Positions 22,311 to 34,185 of a stretch of 64,000 nucleotides of DNA are shown here, piece after piece. Under the pieces are notes generated by a model. That model was not told the DNA's origin and searched no databases. It worked only from the letters and a program-made list of their open reading frames with translations. Origin of the DNA: Dactylellina haptotyla (taxonomy: Eukaryota > Ascomycota > Orbiliomycetes > Orbiliales > Orbiliaceae); NCBI GenBank assembly GCA_031310005.1, contig CM062388.1:1860001-1924000 (forward strand), read 5' to 3'. Position 1 is the stretch's first letter; every line of letters starts with the position of its first letter. A program made the translations under genes and the position numbers.

Positions 22311-24591
22311 ATGGAATCGATCGAGAAGTTGGATTTCGACCAGCATCGCCGCAGACACGTCGATTCCAGCGAATCGACTCTCGCGGGAGATCGCAGCGCT
22401 ACGAACGAGAACACAGACAACACGTTCTCAATGGGGGATCGCAAACATGAAAATGTGGCGGATTACCGCATAGGCGGTAGCGAGAAGGCCCTGCACGAGT
22501 CTCAAGCTGACCAGAGCTTGTCTTGGGTAATGTTGAACGTTGAGAATCTTGATATTAATAATCGGATCCCTCGGATACCGCGCAAAGCGGTGCGGAACAC
22601 GGAGTCCCAGGCAAGCATAAACCCAGCAGGCGCACAACAGACAACTCAACCGCCCGGAGACACTACCTACCGATCCGAGAGCGCATTTGGCCAACCTCCC
22701 AGAACAGCTGAACCAGGTCCCGTGGATCAGGATGGTGAAGATTCGGGTTCAGAAGTCGACCTTTCCTGGGGAGGAGAGCTGGCTTTGGAACGACTGGAGT
22801 TTCATTTGGCGGCCTGGGAGGCAGCTCTAGAAGCCGAAGAATGGCCCCTCGCCGTCGAGCATGCTGCCGTTCTACGGACCTTTAACCAGCTCCCATCTAA
22901 GGACGTCGAAATCTCCGCGCGAATAACACCGGCGTTAAAGGAACTGGCCACCGGTTATCCTCAACTCGCTATTAGCTTATTGAATGAAGTTAAAAATGAA
23001 CGAACACCCTTTACAACAAGCGCCTGGACGATAGCTCTGATCAAGACCGACCAACTAAGCGCTGCGAAAAAGTGGTGTACTCGTCTGATCAATATAACAC
23101 GAGAGCGGAAATTAGAAACACATACTGCTGGTTTCTACCTTCTGGCGGAAATCCTTAAAAAGCAAGGGAAAAATGCCGAAGCCGCCTTCTACCAGACCAA
23201 GTTTGATGCTCAAAACCTCAAATTAGAGAAGTGGATGAAGGCCGCCTTGGAGGTAGCTCGACTGGATGTTGGCGAACCGAATAGCCCGCAGGAGCCTGTT
23301 CGCTCTACCCTAAATCAGTCCAACCCGACTTTAAACCCTGCAGAAGAAAGATCTCAAAACCGAAGTATCGATATCAATGGTATTCTGCAAGAGAACGACG
23401 ATTTACGGGACAATTTGGACGCATCATTTAAGCATATATACGAAATGAAACACGAAAATGGGTTCCTAAATAGGAATCATGACAAATTAAAGGCGGAGAA
23501 TCTCAAGTTGGGGGAAGAAATTCAAGTATTAAAATCACAGTTACCCGAAAATGCGCCTGTACTACCCCCAGAAGAGTTCAACATCAACATGAACCAGCAC
23601 CTAGCTCCCCATTCCTATGAAGCAGAGAGTCAAAAAATTGTGTCATATTTGAATTGGGCTTTTAGTGGAACCCCGGGGCTCCGTGTTCATCCTAGATTAT
23701 TGGCGAATATAATTACGAATCGGTTCCAATGTAAGTTGAATAAATGCCGCCACGCACAGTAGTCCTATTTATTCAGATCGAGAGAAACCCCCCATCTTCT
23801 CCGACAGAGCTAACTGGAATTCCGATCAAGATAGCGATGTTAAAATCGAAAAATGCCGCTTCGCCTTAGGGCTGGCCGCCAACTGGCCCCAACATCCTGA
23901 TAGCGCTGCACTTGTGGAGAAAATCTTGTTGATTGAACCGCGGCTTGACTATATTTACATACCTAAAAACTTAGGCATGCCTAAATTGCCATATGAAGTA
24001 TTCAATCCTCTCCAGCTCGCCGTTTTGAAAGGAAATGAAGCCGTAGTTGCGAGCTTGCTCAAATGCAAGAGGATACATGTGAACCACAGGGCTATATCGG
24101 CAACAAGCTACTTGGGATGTCTAAGTATTCCCGCCAATCAAACAGCCTTGCAAATAGCATGCGGTACCAACCGGAGGGCCAAAATTGTAGATATGCTGCT
24201 CGCCGCCGGAGCGACTCTCAATTGTGGCGAGGACGATCAACATCCTATAACTCTTGCTGTCAGACAAAACCGCTCCGTCACGGTTGAAAATTTCGGCATT
24301 TTAGAAGTTTTATTCCGGTATGGGGGTAGCATAGGATTATCTCTCCATGAATGGCAAGATGGGAGCGACCTTGGCGATCATGAAATAGCACGTCGGAAGA
24401 AGTTGAAGGACAAGCTGCAAGAGATACGCTCCGCCAACCCACTTATGCGCGAGAGAAAAATTTTCGCTTTTCAAGCACACGCGAAATGCCATGTTAGAAT
24501 TTTCGTGTATATAACCATAGAAAGTGCTAAGTATCGTATCATATCGCCTAAAGTATTAGAGTCTTATCTGGCGAGTTCCTGGGTACTCTAA
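22311..24591 (+). CDS. Coiled-coil and ankyrin-repeat protein of unknown function
   Basis: Two exons, 22311-23730 and 23777-24591, separated by a 46-nt intron, give 744 aa. Residues 1-165 are polar and probably disordered (Gln/Asp/Glu/Asn rich). About 165-330 is a helical, TPR-like region (LALERLEFHLAAWEAALEAE, AEILKKQGKNAEAAFYQTKF). About 355-410 is a coiled coil (NDDLRDNLDASF, KLKAENLKLGEEIQVLKSQL). After a WAFSGTPGL segment comes a C-terminal ankyrin region: FNPLQLAVLKGNEAVVASLL, then TALQIACGTNRRAKIVDMLLAAGA, then HPITLAVRQNRS ... LEVLFRYGG. There is no signal peptide or membrane segment, so it is probably a cytosolic or nuclear scaffold. The C-terminal 50 residues after RERKIF look unlike the rest, and another intron near 24450 is possible. 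Confidence 0.8.
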
Positions 24592-27500
24592 CATTGTATA
24601 TAGCGAGATCGCCTGAGTCAAGAAACCTTCTATAGTATAACCATCGGAATAAATATTACCTCCAGATTCTTTTTAACAGTAATCTACAAATTTATTAAGA
24701 TAGAAGAGAAAATGAATAGATATAAGGAAGATATACGATACCCAGAATTCAGAGATCTCGGAGTACTACAATAATACTGTCTCAAGCCGACTTTTTATAT
24801 CACCAGGTCGATTTATCTACAATCCTGAAATTTTTAGCACAAGAAGTGATCGCGGGGTACAGTAGTCCCCTCGAGACCAAAAGATGACAATTTCTGAATT
24901 ATTAGAAATAAGATAAAGTTCCGTGTTCTACGTTTGAGGAACGGATGATTTATTTTATACTCTGTGTGGTTATATCTTCTATAATATGCAGTAACGAAGG
25001 TCACCGCCTGTTGAACGCATAGAAATTTATTACTGCACAGACTGTTGCATTTCATGCAAGTTTCAGACGACAAAGTGACGGGACGTATCCTGTAGTTACC
25101 GGTGTGTCTTGGCGAGGGCGATAGACGGGACGATCAGGTTCGGATGGTTTTTGTACCAACACGGCATGGAGAGTCTAAACCGCATACTTGGGAATATGCA
25201 CCAAAAATGGAAACAGGAAAAAGAAACAACAGTCTTTCCTTGGCAAAATGGAAGGCGATAGTCAAGTCTGACAGTAGGCGGGATCTGCCATGAGATATCA
25301 GCTGTTTGATTCGTTGGCCCATCCTGAGTGTCGTCCTGCAGGAGATCGATTCGCCCACCAGCGTCACCCAAAAGGAATGCCAGAGAAAGGATGTGCTGGC
25401 AGGAGCCATCTCTACCGTTCTTTTGGCTAGGGGCATGCGGTTCCTCTCGCTTCCAGCTCAGCCTTTTGCGTTTGTACCGGGACGCTTGCTAGTCGATGCT
25501 ACAAGGCTGTCGCCTACTGAGCCGGAAGTCTGATTTGCCAACTCATCGAAAGTGTCTGTGATCTGGTAAGCCCCTGTCAAGGGTGGGTGGTGAGGTGGCC
25601 CGCCTTTGAGAGTTGCCGTGCCGCTGTCCTGTCGATTTGGTCAAAATGGAGGGTGGCTCTCCCGAAAGGCGGGTCGCTTCCCAGGCACGGGATCCCTTTG
25701 GGGAAGAAGGTGTTGTGTGAGTCTCTGCCGCGAGAGCGATGGTACTGGCATGTTCCCGCTGGTAGATGCGCTGTTCATTATTGACTGACACATCATTTGC
25801 AAGATATCATAGTTATAAGGATTGTATATCGCCTCTGTGTCCGTTTGACACTGCCTCATGGCCATAAATATCCACACCCTCTTTGTTGGTGGCTTTGGTT
25901 TTGGAAATGTGCTGGCCAGGTGAACAGACGGGCCGGTTCGCAAGTGCTTCGCTGGCGAATTTGCTGGCGGGGCCTGGCTAGTTGCAGTCTTGCTAGCGAT
26001 TCTCATGATGGCAAATCCTTCAGCTGAATTTCGCCTATATACTTATTCCGTATATTGACACCTCATTTTCGCACTTCCGCCTCGTAATCTGCTTTACTAG
26101 AGGACAGTTTCTACGCCAATAGACATCGTAGTGACGAGGAAGTATACGCGCTGTAGTGGAAACAACGCCTTAGATAAATGGCCATTGATGTGCCTGAGTT
26201 CGTGAATTATCGGCCTAAGAATGGCCATAACTAGCGACTATCTTGACGAGTTGTTACTGTTGCATCTTGGTTATATTCGCCTCCGCCAGGCCTGATTCCC
26301 GAACCAATGAAACTCGCTGGAGGATGCATGTCGTGTGTGGATGGGTGAACCAGCGAGGCGCGAGCCAACCAGATCAGGTCCAGATGGGTGGGTTGTGCCA
26401 ACGCATGGCTGCATTATACATGAAGGATTTAATAGTACAGACTTCACTCCCTCAACAGTTCCAAAGGACCCGCCTCATGGATCTCACACCGACGGGATGC
26501 AAAAAACCATTCAATTGGCTGCAGACTTAACCTTTGGCTGTCATGTACCATGCAGGGTACACCCGTAGACTGCGTTGTCTCCGTTTAGCGGGTATGTGCT
26601 TGGTTTATCGAAGCCTTCAGGGAGGACGGTCCAAGCTTCTATCCTGGATCCATGGACAAGTTTCTTGTTTATATTATAACCCTACCGCCCTCACGACATA
26701 GACTGTTCCTTTGGAAATATTTTGCCAATCGTACCAGTCCGTCCCCGAAACAACAAACTTGCCAATTTACCTACGGAACTCGTTCTCTGACCAGAACAGT
26801 CTCCGCTACATTGATGGTTGATGTGTAGATACTCTCATCACCACATTATCAATCCAGAAAACAATAGTTGACCTCAATGTCAGCGATGTCGAGTGCCTCT
26901 GGCACCGATCGAGTCTCAAATATGCTGTCCAACTTTAGCGGTTTTTATCTTTGCATGGCTGCCTTTAAAATATGCCAATTGAGCCGCATGTGCCTTACAT
27001 TCGCAATTTTAAGTTCAAAATATGAGGTAGTAAAATAACGTACCCTTTTCTGTGGTCCGAAACACATATTATTGTAATCGAGGTTTCCAAATATCCTTGC
27101 TTACAACCACGCATAGAGAATCGAAGTGTCCCTTCTTATCTTAGACGTAGCTACAGCTGCAGTTACAGAACTGGCACTCTGGGCAGCTCGTGATGTATGG
27201 GAAAATGGGACCCACGGGCGGTCAGCCAAATGGTTCACCAGGTAAGTGACCTGAACTCTCTTCCTCGCATTCTTTTTTTTCAAGGCGTTAATAAATAAGT
27301 TAGCAGGCGTAGCAGTGCTCGTTCATCGTTCAGCGGCCCCTATCGTTCTCAATCTTCGCCCATACACTGGCTCCCCCCATTTGTCCCTTCCGATACTAGT
27401 TTCCAGCCCAGACGTCCATCGCTGATCTTTGGCATCAACGACTATCAAATTGAGGCAGATTTGGGGAGATTTGTAGGCAAAGAGGTTCTTTTTTCAGACT

Positions 27501-28450
27501 GGGCCTCGAGGATGTTGTCGGGGTCAGACACACGATCAGTGAGAAGAGCTAGCTATCCGGGTTCTGTCTGCTCGACTAAATCCTTCATAGCTTGCTCCAC
27601 AGTGACAATGTAACAAGCTAAAAGGACCGGCTCGGTCGACCAAGTGATGCAACATTGCAAATGAGCGGTGTCGGTGCCGATGGTGGTCGAACAATATTCG
27701 ATTCAGGGTACAACTTTGACCGTCGCCTATGTGACGAACTACTATTTATAATTGACAGAATTATAATCTATCATTCTTGCGAGGAAGTTGAAAGAAGGTT
27801 GGTCTATTGCCATTCAACTGGTCTTAGTCTCGAAGTCTCAGCTGATTCAGGCATTTTTCGGAATTTTCTTCTTACTCGTCTCCATTACTTTAGGTATATC
27901 ATTTTCCCCCATCCTACCCCCACCCAACTCATACTTTCAAGATTGATCCATAAACATCTAATTTCGAGTGTGCTGTCGCAATTCTCCCGTTTCTTCAAAT
28001 CGATTTTAGTTTTTGAGTTTCGCATTTGAATTTCAATTAGAACTTGTTCAACACAAGAGGTCGCGGGCGGCGCATTATCTTCATCACTAGTTGCATTTCA
28101 TCAAGCCTCATCTTCCATTGATGCTCAAAACGAGTTATAACTGGGTCGCAGATCCCAATTAGCGTTCACTACACCCCTCATTCCTTACCATCCAAGCTCA
28201 CGTGTGGTGAAACCTAAGGACGCTGTATATTCCCAGATAGACATCATTTATACGCTTCATAAGTTTTGTATTACATCCATATTTCTCTTCGATCATGTAT
28301 TAAAATAAAAAAAATCATGTAGCGTTTCTAAATTTTTAAAGGTCATAAGAAAGATAATTACATGAGCTATAATAGTATTATTATTATAATCGGGAACCGG
28401 AGGTTCTATTTCTAAATGCACGCCTCGTTGCCAGATCTTCGATCATGGGA
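24592..28450. other. Gene-free spacer
   Basis: No convincing gene in 3.9 kb. Frames of 75-125 codons occur (for example minus 25641-26006 and plus 27655-28029), but none has a signal peptide, domain or splice partners. Decayed sequence cannot be excluded. Confidence 0.4.
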
Positions 28451-29674
28451 TTAAGTGCTACCACATGGTCCCACACCCCAAGTGAGACTTGATGCAAGGG
28501 CGGCCTTGGCCAACTTTGGTCTTCCTCTGTTACAATAGCCCGTAGCGCAACCGACAGTAACATCAGGATACCACAGCTCGCACTCACCGGTGCTTTTAAA
28601 GCTGTACCTGGAGCATGCGTTTGTAAAACAGAGGTTGCAGCAGTTTACGAAGTTCCCGGTATTGGTGACGGGGGTTTTCTTTTTCAGGACAACATTGCTA
28701 GCGAAGTATTCGTTTCGGGATCCGAGCAGAGCATTGGTAGCACAGGCTTTGTTGACAGTCGCAGTCTTGGTGGAAGTGACGGTGGACCTAGAGGTGACAG
28801 TAGATCGAGCCGTCTTGAGAATAGTGCTGACCTGCGTGGTATTGATGGTTTTGATGTCGGTACGCGTGGTTACAGTTCGAGTGTTCGTGACCGTTTTGGT
28901 TGTAGTGGATCTGATAATGACGGTGCTGTTGGTAGTTGTGAAGACAATAAGAGGCATGATATACACTCCCGTCGTAGTGGTCGAAGTAATAAAGCAAGCT
29001 GTTGAGCAAAGAGGTCAATGATTAGATGATTGCTTCGAATCGGGCATCCAATTCGATAGGTTGCACTTACAGCAGATGCTGGGCAGAGGCTCTCCAGCTC
29101 GCCTATGGAGATTAGTGGTGCATGATTGAGGGGCGATGCTAGTAGTCTTCGGGACCCATTTGGTACTAAACGCGGATAAATCAGCACATACTGCTTCTCG
29201 TTTATTGCATTGGGAGAGAAGATTGAAACTTACATCGTTGTAGTGGTCTTAAAGGTGTTGACGAGAGTAGTCGTCCTAGTCGTGTACTTGGTGGCGACAT
29301 TTGTCTTGAAGACACTAGCGACAACTTTCTTGGTCACTATGACGGTACTGGTAGCCGTAATTTTCGAAGTTGAAGTGGTCGTCCATCTTGTCGAAGTAGG
29401 GCGGACAGAAGACGCTGTGCATACAGTGCAAGTCGGTCGCACAATCCCACTCGTTCCTAAACACCTATTAGTAACTGCCAGAGAGGGTACGCTTCGAACT
29501 CATGTGAGGTTTAGAGAGACGGTTGTCCTTACTAATTGACGCGCTACATGAGCTCGCTACACTTGAGGGAAGATTCAGACAGGTAGGATTAGGGACAATG
29601 CAGTGTTCGGCGCCGACGAACACCGTGGAAGTGAGCGCCAGGACGGCAATTGAGAATATCGCGGAGAAACGCAT
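28451..29674 (-). CDS. Secreted Thr-rich protein with Cys-rich (PAN/apple-like) C-terminal domain
   Basis: Four exons (29674-29533, 29456-29234, 29165-29071, 28998-28451) give 335 aa. A signal peptide (MRFSAIFSIAVLALTSTVFVGA) precedes a short Cys segment (HCIVPNPTCLNL). Two long Thr/Ser/Val linkers follow, separated by a block (SCTTNLHRRAGEPLPSICS). Tandem TTT and TVT runs suggest heavy O-mannosylation. The C-terminal 110 residues hold eight or more Cys (NCCNLCFTNACSRYSF, TGECELWY, VGCATGYCNRG), with a layout like the PAN/apple-type domains of fungal surface proteins. It is probably a cell-wall or extracellular binding protein. I do not recognise a named family. Intron phases join cleanly. 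Confidence 0.75.
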
Positions 29675-30645
29675 CGCGGGCTATGGAACGTCTCAGTGCG
29701 CGTCGAAGACAACGAGTGAACAGAGAGGATGTCTATCCCTTCCAAGTCGAGGAATTTAATATCAGGGTGGGAAAAGAGTCCCTTTTGAGCCCGCTATGGG
29801 ATTAACCGCCCGTACTTATAAGACCTTAGAATCGTACGATTTTTTTTGGTTTTTGCGGCTGACTTCATCTTCCGGGGGCTGAAGCCCCTGAAGCCAACAG
29901 CGCATGCATTTTTCAACGATTCCTGATTAGATCGTAGTGGCTGGCCAGGGTTTTGCGATTCTGTGCAGACAGGGTGATATTATCGTGTCATTCTATTGGA
30001 CAGCGCGAGTCGGACCTTGGCACTAACACTCCATTCGCTGGATTTTCTGCCCGCCAAGAGGTCAATGCGAAATTATTGGGCTGGCGGGTCGTCCCTTGGC
30101 GGCGCGGCCATGCACTGCAACGCTTTAATCTTTCACAAAACGTGCAAAGGTTGTATTCTTTTTTTGTGCATTTGTCGGCCATTTGCGTCGCGAGGGATTT
30201 GTGCACCAACAACTGGTCCCGGACCAACAGAAATATATTTCAAGTACTTCGAGCTGCGTGGGGGCGGTGGGATCACAACGCAAAGGATAGGATTCTCGTG
30301 TTGGGTTTTGGTTACACAGCCCAATGTGGACCCTTGGACTTGGCCAGCTTGGGCTGGCGCTGGCTTGGCAGTTGGGTGATTTCCTCTGGGAACCCCTTTT
30401 CACACAGGTCTCCACTCTGACAAATGAAATGGAGAAATATTTTCGCGTGGCGAAAACGTAATTAATGTCAATATCGGAAGGCTAAATACAAAAACTGCCT
30501 CCAAATGTGAATTTAATCTATTTTAATCAGAGGCGAGCTGGGGCATGACTCGGAACGATCGGATACAACTCTTCGGGCAAAGGGTCATAGCTTAACTTAT
30601 TCGACAATGTGTATTTGAGGAACATATTCGTATCAAAGCTTATCT
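29675..30645. other. Spacer between two minus-strand secreted-protein genes
   Basis: No supported gene. It contains a TATA-like cttataag (about 29815-29822) upstream of the Thr-rich gene, a small hairpin (ggggctgaagcccc, about 29874-29887) and an inverted CCAAT (attgg) near 29995. A 155-codon plus-strand frame (29953-30420) is GC-rich but carries no recognisable feature. Confidence 0.45.
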
Positions 30646-31974
30646 CTATTGGGGGAAGTATCTCGGGAAGCGTTGCTCTATGTCCGCAGGATCGTTATTC
30701 GAGAAATCGAAGAACTCATCGACTGCACCATCATACCCCGGTAGTGGGTTAGGGACAACCTCTGTTTGTGTATCCGCTACAGATTGTTCCATTGCAACAT
30801 TTCCCTCCACAGTAACCTCTTCAGGAATTTGTTCCTCGGCGACTAAGAGTTCTTCATTCACAGGATCCTCCAAGGGTGGGAGCCCAAGAGTTAGCCTCCG
30901 TTGTTCTTCCCGTTCCCTTCGTGTAATGGTCTCCAGCGCTGGGTCATAGAAGTATCCTAAATGGTTAAGTTCTTCTATCGGTCGGTTTAGTAGACGGTTT
31001 GGGATAGGGTCATACACGCCGGTTCTCTGGATCATCCTATTCCGGCCACGTGCTATTGTGTTCTCGATAACGAACATCGCATGCCGTCTAGCGAGTATGC
31101 TCTCCAGAGTATTACGAGTTTGACGGAGTGGTCCTGTCCTGCGAGCTCGCTGCGGTGCCTCAACGACTTGCTGGGGTTGCTCTCGGTTATTTTCGTTCGC
31201 CGTGTCTATTGGTTGTGGCGTAACCGCATTTGGTTCATCTTCAGGTGGCCACCTAGGAGGTGTTGAACCAATTACTTTGTCGTACAAATTATCCCCTTCC
31301 GTTTCAAGAGAAGCATTCTCATCCTGTGTGAAAAGAGTGCTTCCAGAGATGCCAAGATCTTCTTCTTCTCCTCCATCGTCATCGTCATCCTCGTCATCCC
31401 TATGGTATTCGTCGTCTTCGGATTCTTCGTAAATACCCAGCCCACCACGTGGGCCAGCATGCCTTCGGTCGGGACCACCTTCCCAGTTGTAATTATAATC
31501 CTGTATTTCTATCCCAACTGCGTCAAGTATCCAGTTTCCTGTCAGCCGAGACTTTCTTATAATATCGCCGTCGGATGGATCCATCCCAACAAAGTCCCAT
31601 TCTGGACTGTTGCTATCCAGCGCTTTCCAATGTGTCACATAAGCATCTGTCATCTCGAACGCTTGCTGCGAATACTCTTCATCGGTGAACATTGCAATAA
31701 ATTGAAGATTGGCCCTGTTACAGTGAGGGCCAAAGGGGTTTCGAGATTTGTAAAAGGCGAGGTCTATCGGCTCCTCTGTATCCTTGCGTATCACGACGTA
31801 CTGATTAAACGAGCTGGGGCTCGGTGGTACTTCATGGCAATCGTATGGATCCTCAACTGTCCTATAGTCTATCGGAGGAGCAAGAAAGTACTCTTGGAAA
31901 GCAATTTCAAACGTTGCCGTGGTTAAAAGTGGGAACAGAACAAGAGCACTAGACAAATGAGATATAGAATGCAT
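30646..31974 (-). CDS. Secreted acidic protein of unknown function
   Basis: A single exon of 442 aa. Residues 1-20 (MHSISHLSSALVLFPLLTTA) form a signal peptide. Residues 21-165 look folded (FLAPPIDYRTVEDPYDCHEVP, HCNRANLQFIAMF, SRLTGNWILDAVGIEIQDY), with two Cys. Residues 180-215 are almost all Asp/Glu. The rest is low-complexity, rich in Glu, Pro and Gln, with an Arg-rich patch (APQRARRTGPLRQTRNT). It ends IEQRFPRYFPQ. I do not recognise it; the N-terminal part resembles short secreted fungal proteins of unknown function and the remainder is likely disordered. It faces the same way as its upstream and downstream neighbours but is far from both. Confidence 0.75.
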   Translation of the reverse strand: MHSISHLSSALVLFPLLTTATFEIAFQEYFLAPPIDYRTVEDPYDCHEVPPSPSSFNQYVVIRKDTEEPIDLAFYKSRNPFGPHCNRANLQFIAMFTDEEYSQQAFEMTDAYVTHWKALDSNSPEWDFVGMDPSDGDIIRKSRLTGNWILDAVGIEIQDYNYNWEGGPDRRHAGPRGGLGIYEESEDDEYHRDDEDDDDDGGEEEDLGISGSTLFTQDENASLETEGDNLYDKVIGSTPPRWPPEDEPNAVTPQPIDTANENNREQPQQVVEAPQRARRTGPLRQTRNTLESILARRHAMFVIENTIARGRNRMIQRTGVYDPIPNRLLNRPIEELNHLGYFYDPALETITRREREEQRRLTLGLPPLEDPVNEELLVAEEQIPEEVTVEGNVAMEQSVADTQTEVVPNPLPGYDGAVDEFFDFSNNDPADIEQRFPRYFPQ

Positions 31975-32654
31975 CTTGCTGGATCTAACGGAGATGCATG
32001 AAGTTAAATATCATCAGCAAGAATCGTTAGTAGAAGTTGAGAATCATGGCGATGCGGGATTCCTTCGAATTAGCTGATTCCAGTATAGACGACGGTTAAG
32101 AGTGGGCTATAATTACCGCCTATCTTCTCATACTGAAACCACATGGAAACCTGTTGCTTTACGCAAACATACATGATGTCTGTTTCAAAATGTGCGCAAA
32201 CCGTACGGCTAATGTTGTGTTGTAACAAGAGTTATCCATGCACACTTTGAAGGCGAGGAGACTTCCTGGCGAGGACGATAAACAGTCACAGCTTTCGAAG
32301 ATTGACATCACCATAACCATAGAAAGGGATACAGCAACGAAATAGCAAAAGCTGTGTTAATATCTTTGTGGCGAACTTCTTTGACAGCGGCCGCCCTCAA
32401 TCAAATATAATGCTAGTATGAATAGTGTTTACTCGGGTGTTAGGATACGACAAAGTAGGGTAATTTCCAACTAAGAATCGAAGTTTACAATTTTTGGTAT
32501 GATCGGTTTCCTTAGAGTTTTAGGTTGACAAGATAACGCAGTATAGACGTGAAAGACTCAAGTACATAAGTTTGGAATGCTACAATTCAATAAAGTAAAT
32601 AGTGGACTCGCGCTAAGAAAAAAAACAAGAAACAGTATAGGATTTAATGACAAT
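31975..32654. other. Spacer
   Basis: AT-rich, no supported gene; promoter of the acidic secreted protein and 3' region of the next minus-strand gene. Confidence 0.45.
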
Positions 32655-34185
32655 TCAAAGACCCAAAGATTGCAATTGTGAGGCTGTATTAGTGGTAAAT
32701 GTGTTTGCTGCTTGTTTGACCTATTACGGATAAATTGTTAGACCAGTAGGTTTTCGGGACATGCAAAGGGAACCACTTACCATTTGCCAATCCGCCGCAG
32801 CAGTATTAAGTGTGTCTCTAAAAACTCTCTCAGAAAACATTCTTGGGTTGGCATTTGGGTCTACGTCGCCAGCTGCTGATACAAATTGGCTCCTCATGTC
32901 GGCAAACGCAGCTGATATCCTAGCGAACCCTCCAATTGCTGTGTTCAATTGCGTCAGGGTTCCGCTGATATAATTTAAAATGTGCGTTGACTGTGTGCCG
33001 ATAGCTCTCAGGTCGTCAATTGTATCCCAACAGATGGCCCAAGCCGATCCCTTGATCATAGAGTCAATAACTGCGCTGTAATGGTCCCAATAAGTGGCTT
33101 CGGAGTTATCCCCTGCGTCAATTTTCGCTTGAAGCTCGTTCATTTTATTTTCCGCAGCATCGAGTTCTGATTTCATTCGAGTGAATGTAGCGTCTACGTC
33201 CCCCTGCGCAGCAAAAAGCCGTGAAGAGGAGTTTGTAATGAGGCCGGAGTCGGTGATTGTACCTGCTTGGAACTGTGTTGTGCTCGAAGTGTTAGCGGGT
33301 TGGTCTTGGTCTAGAACTCATTTCCAGTGCATGTATGATGCGGAACTGCAATATGAGGGCTTGGCTTACCTGGACCAATCCATCGTGGATGAGGGTGGAG
33401 TTTTGACCCATGCTAAGTGTCACACCGGCCATGCCGCCTAGTAACTGGTTTAACATTTGAAGTTTTGCCAGACGTTCTGGCGTCCCCTGAGCTAATGCCT
33501 CCATCTCTTCAAGTGTCTTTGCAGTCAACGCATAAATTATTGAAGCGACTTCTGCGTACTGCGAAACCCGAGTGCCTACAGACGTTGCATTCGTGTTAGG
33601 ATTCATAGAGAACTATGGTTTCGAATTTTTGGGGTGGTGGGAAATCATACCATATTCAACAAGCTTTTTGACGATATCTTCGTGATATTTTTCTGTATGT
33701 GAGTGTATCGAAATATAGGCATCTCTAGTCATCTAAATGGGGATTCGCAACGTCAGTAATGCTTTTGGAAAGATATTAATTAATTAGCAAGAGGGATTTG
33801 AACTGACTGCATAAAAGTCCCCATGCTTTAAAATCACCTCCTTCATAGAATTATAAAATTTGTCTTTATCATATTTGATGTTGAAATCATTTGTTGTCGC
33901 GGGAAGATTAACACCAATTGCAACATAACCGTTCAAAGAACCAAAGTTGTCATCATCAAGAATGAATCTGTGGAAATAGGAGAAGTTAGTATGAGAATAA
34001 TAAAGTAAGGCAGCAATGGAGTTTACGTACTTGTTATTTGTAAGAAATGTTTGAGGCGGCTGGCTTATTTCATGAAGTAAAGGATCTTGAATTTGCCTTG
34101 AATCAATTCTTCCTGTAGGAATAGCAAAAACAGAGCTAATAAGTCCCCCAATGGAGAGCACTCTGACTCCGACGTCGAGTCTCAT
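32655..34185 (-). CDS. Secreted helical protein, alpha-pore-forming-toxin-like component (shorter paralogue)
   Basis: Proposed exons are 34185-34031, 33967-33808, 33612-33370, 33272-32781 and 32720-32655, giving about 371 aa. The ATG at 34185 starts a signal peptide (MRLDVGVRVLSIGGLISSVFA). The rest is predominantly helical with heptad-like stretches (LEEMEALAQGTPERLAKLQ, ELDAAENKMNELQAKIDAG). The C-terminal part (FSERVFRDTLNTAAADWQ) matches the paralogue at 36795-38171 (FSDSSFRMSLNATAEHWDDI). Such secreted helix bundles with a central coiled coil recall the HBL/Nhe/XaxAB type of alpha-helical pore-forming toxin, but this copy lacks an obvious hydrophobic hairpin. The intron 33613-33807 is 195 nt, and inside it 33651-33732 looks coding; using it leaves a 38-nt gap and mismatched phase. 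This region may therefore be mis-modelled or damaged. Toxin function is inference. Confidence 0.55.

Noticed and set aside
27655-28029. 124-codon plus-strand frame
   Set aside because: No domain, poor start context, ends in low-complexity hydrophobic sequence.
28590-29021. Val-rich plus-strand open frame
   Set aside because: Antisense shadow of the Thr-rich repeats of the minus-strand secreted protein.
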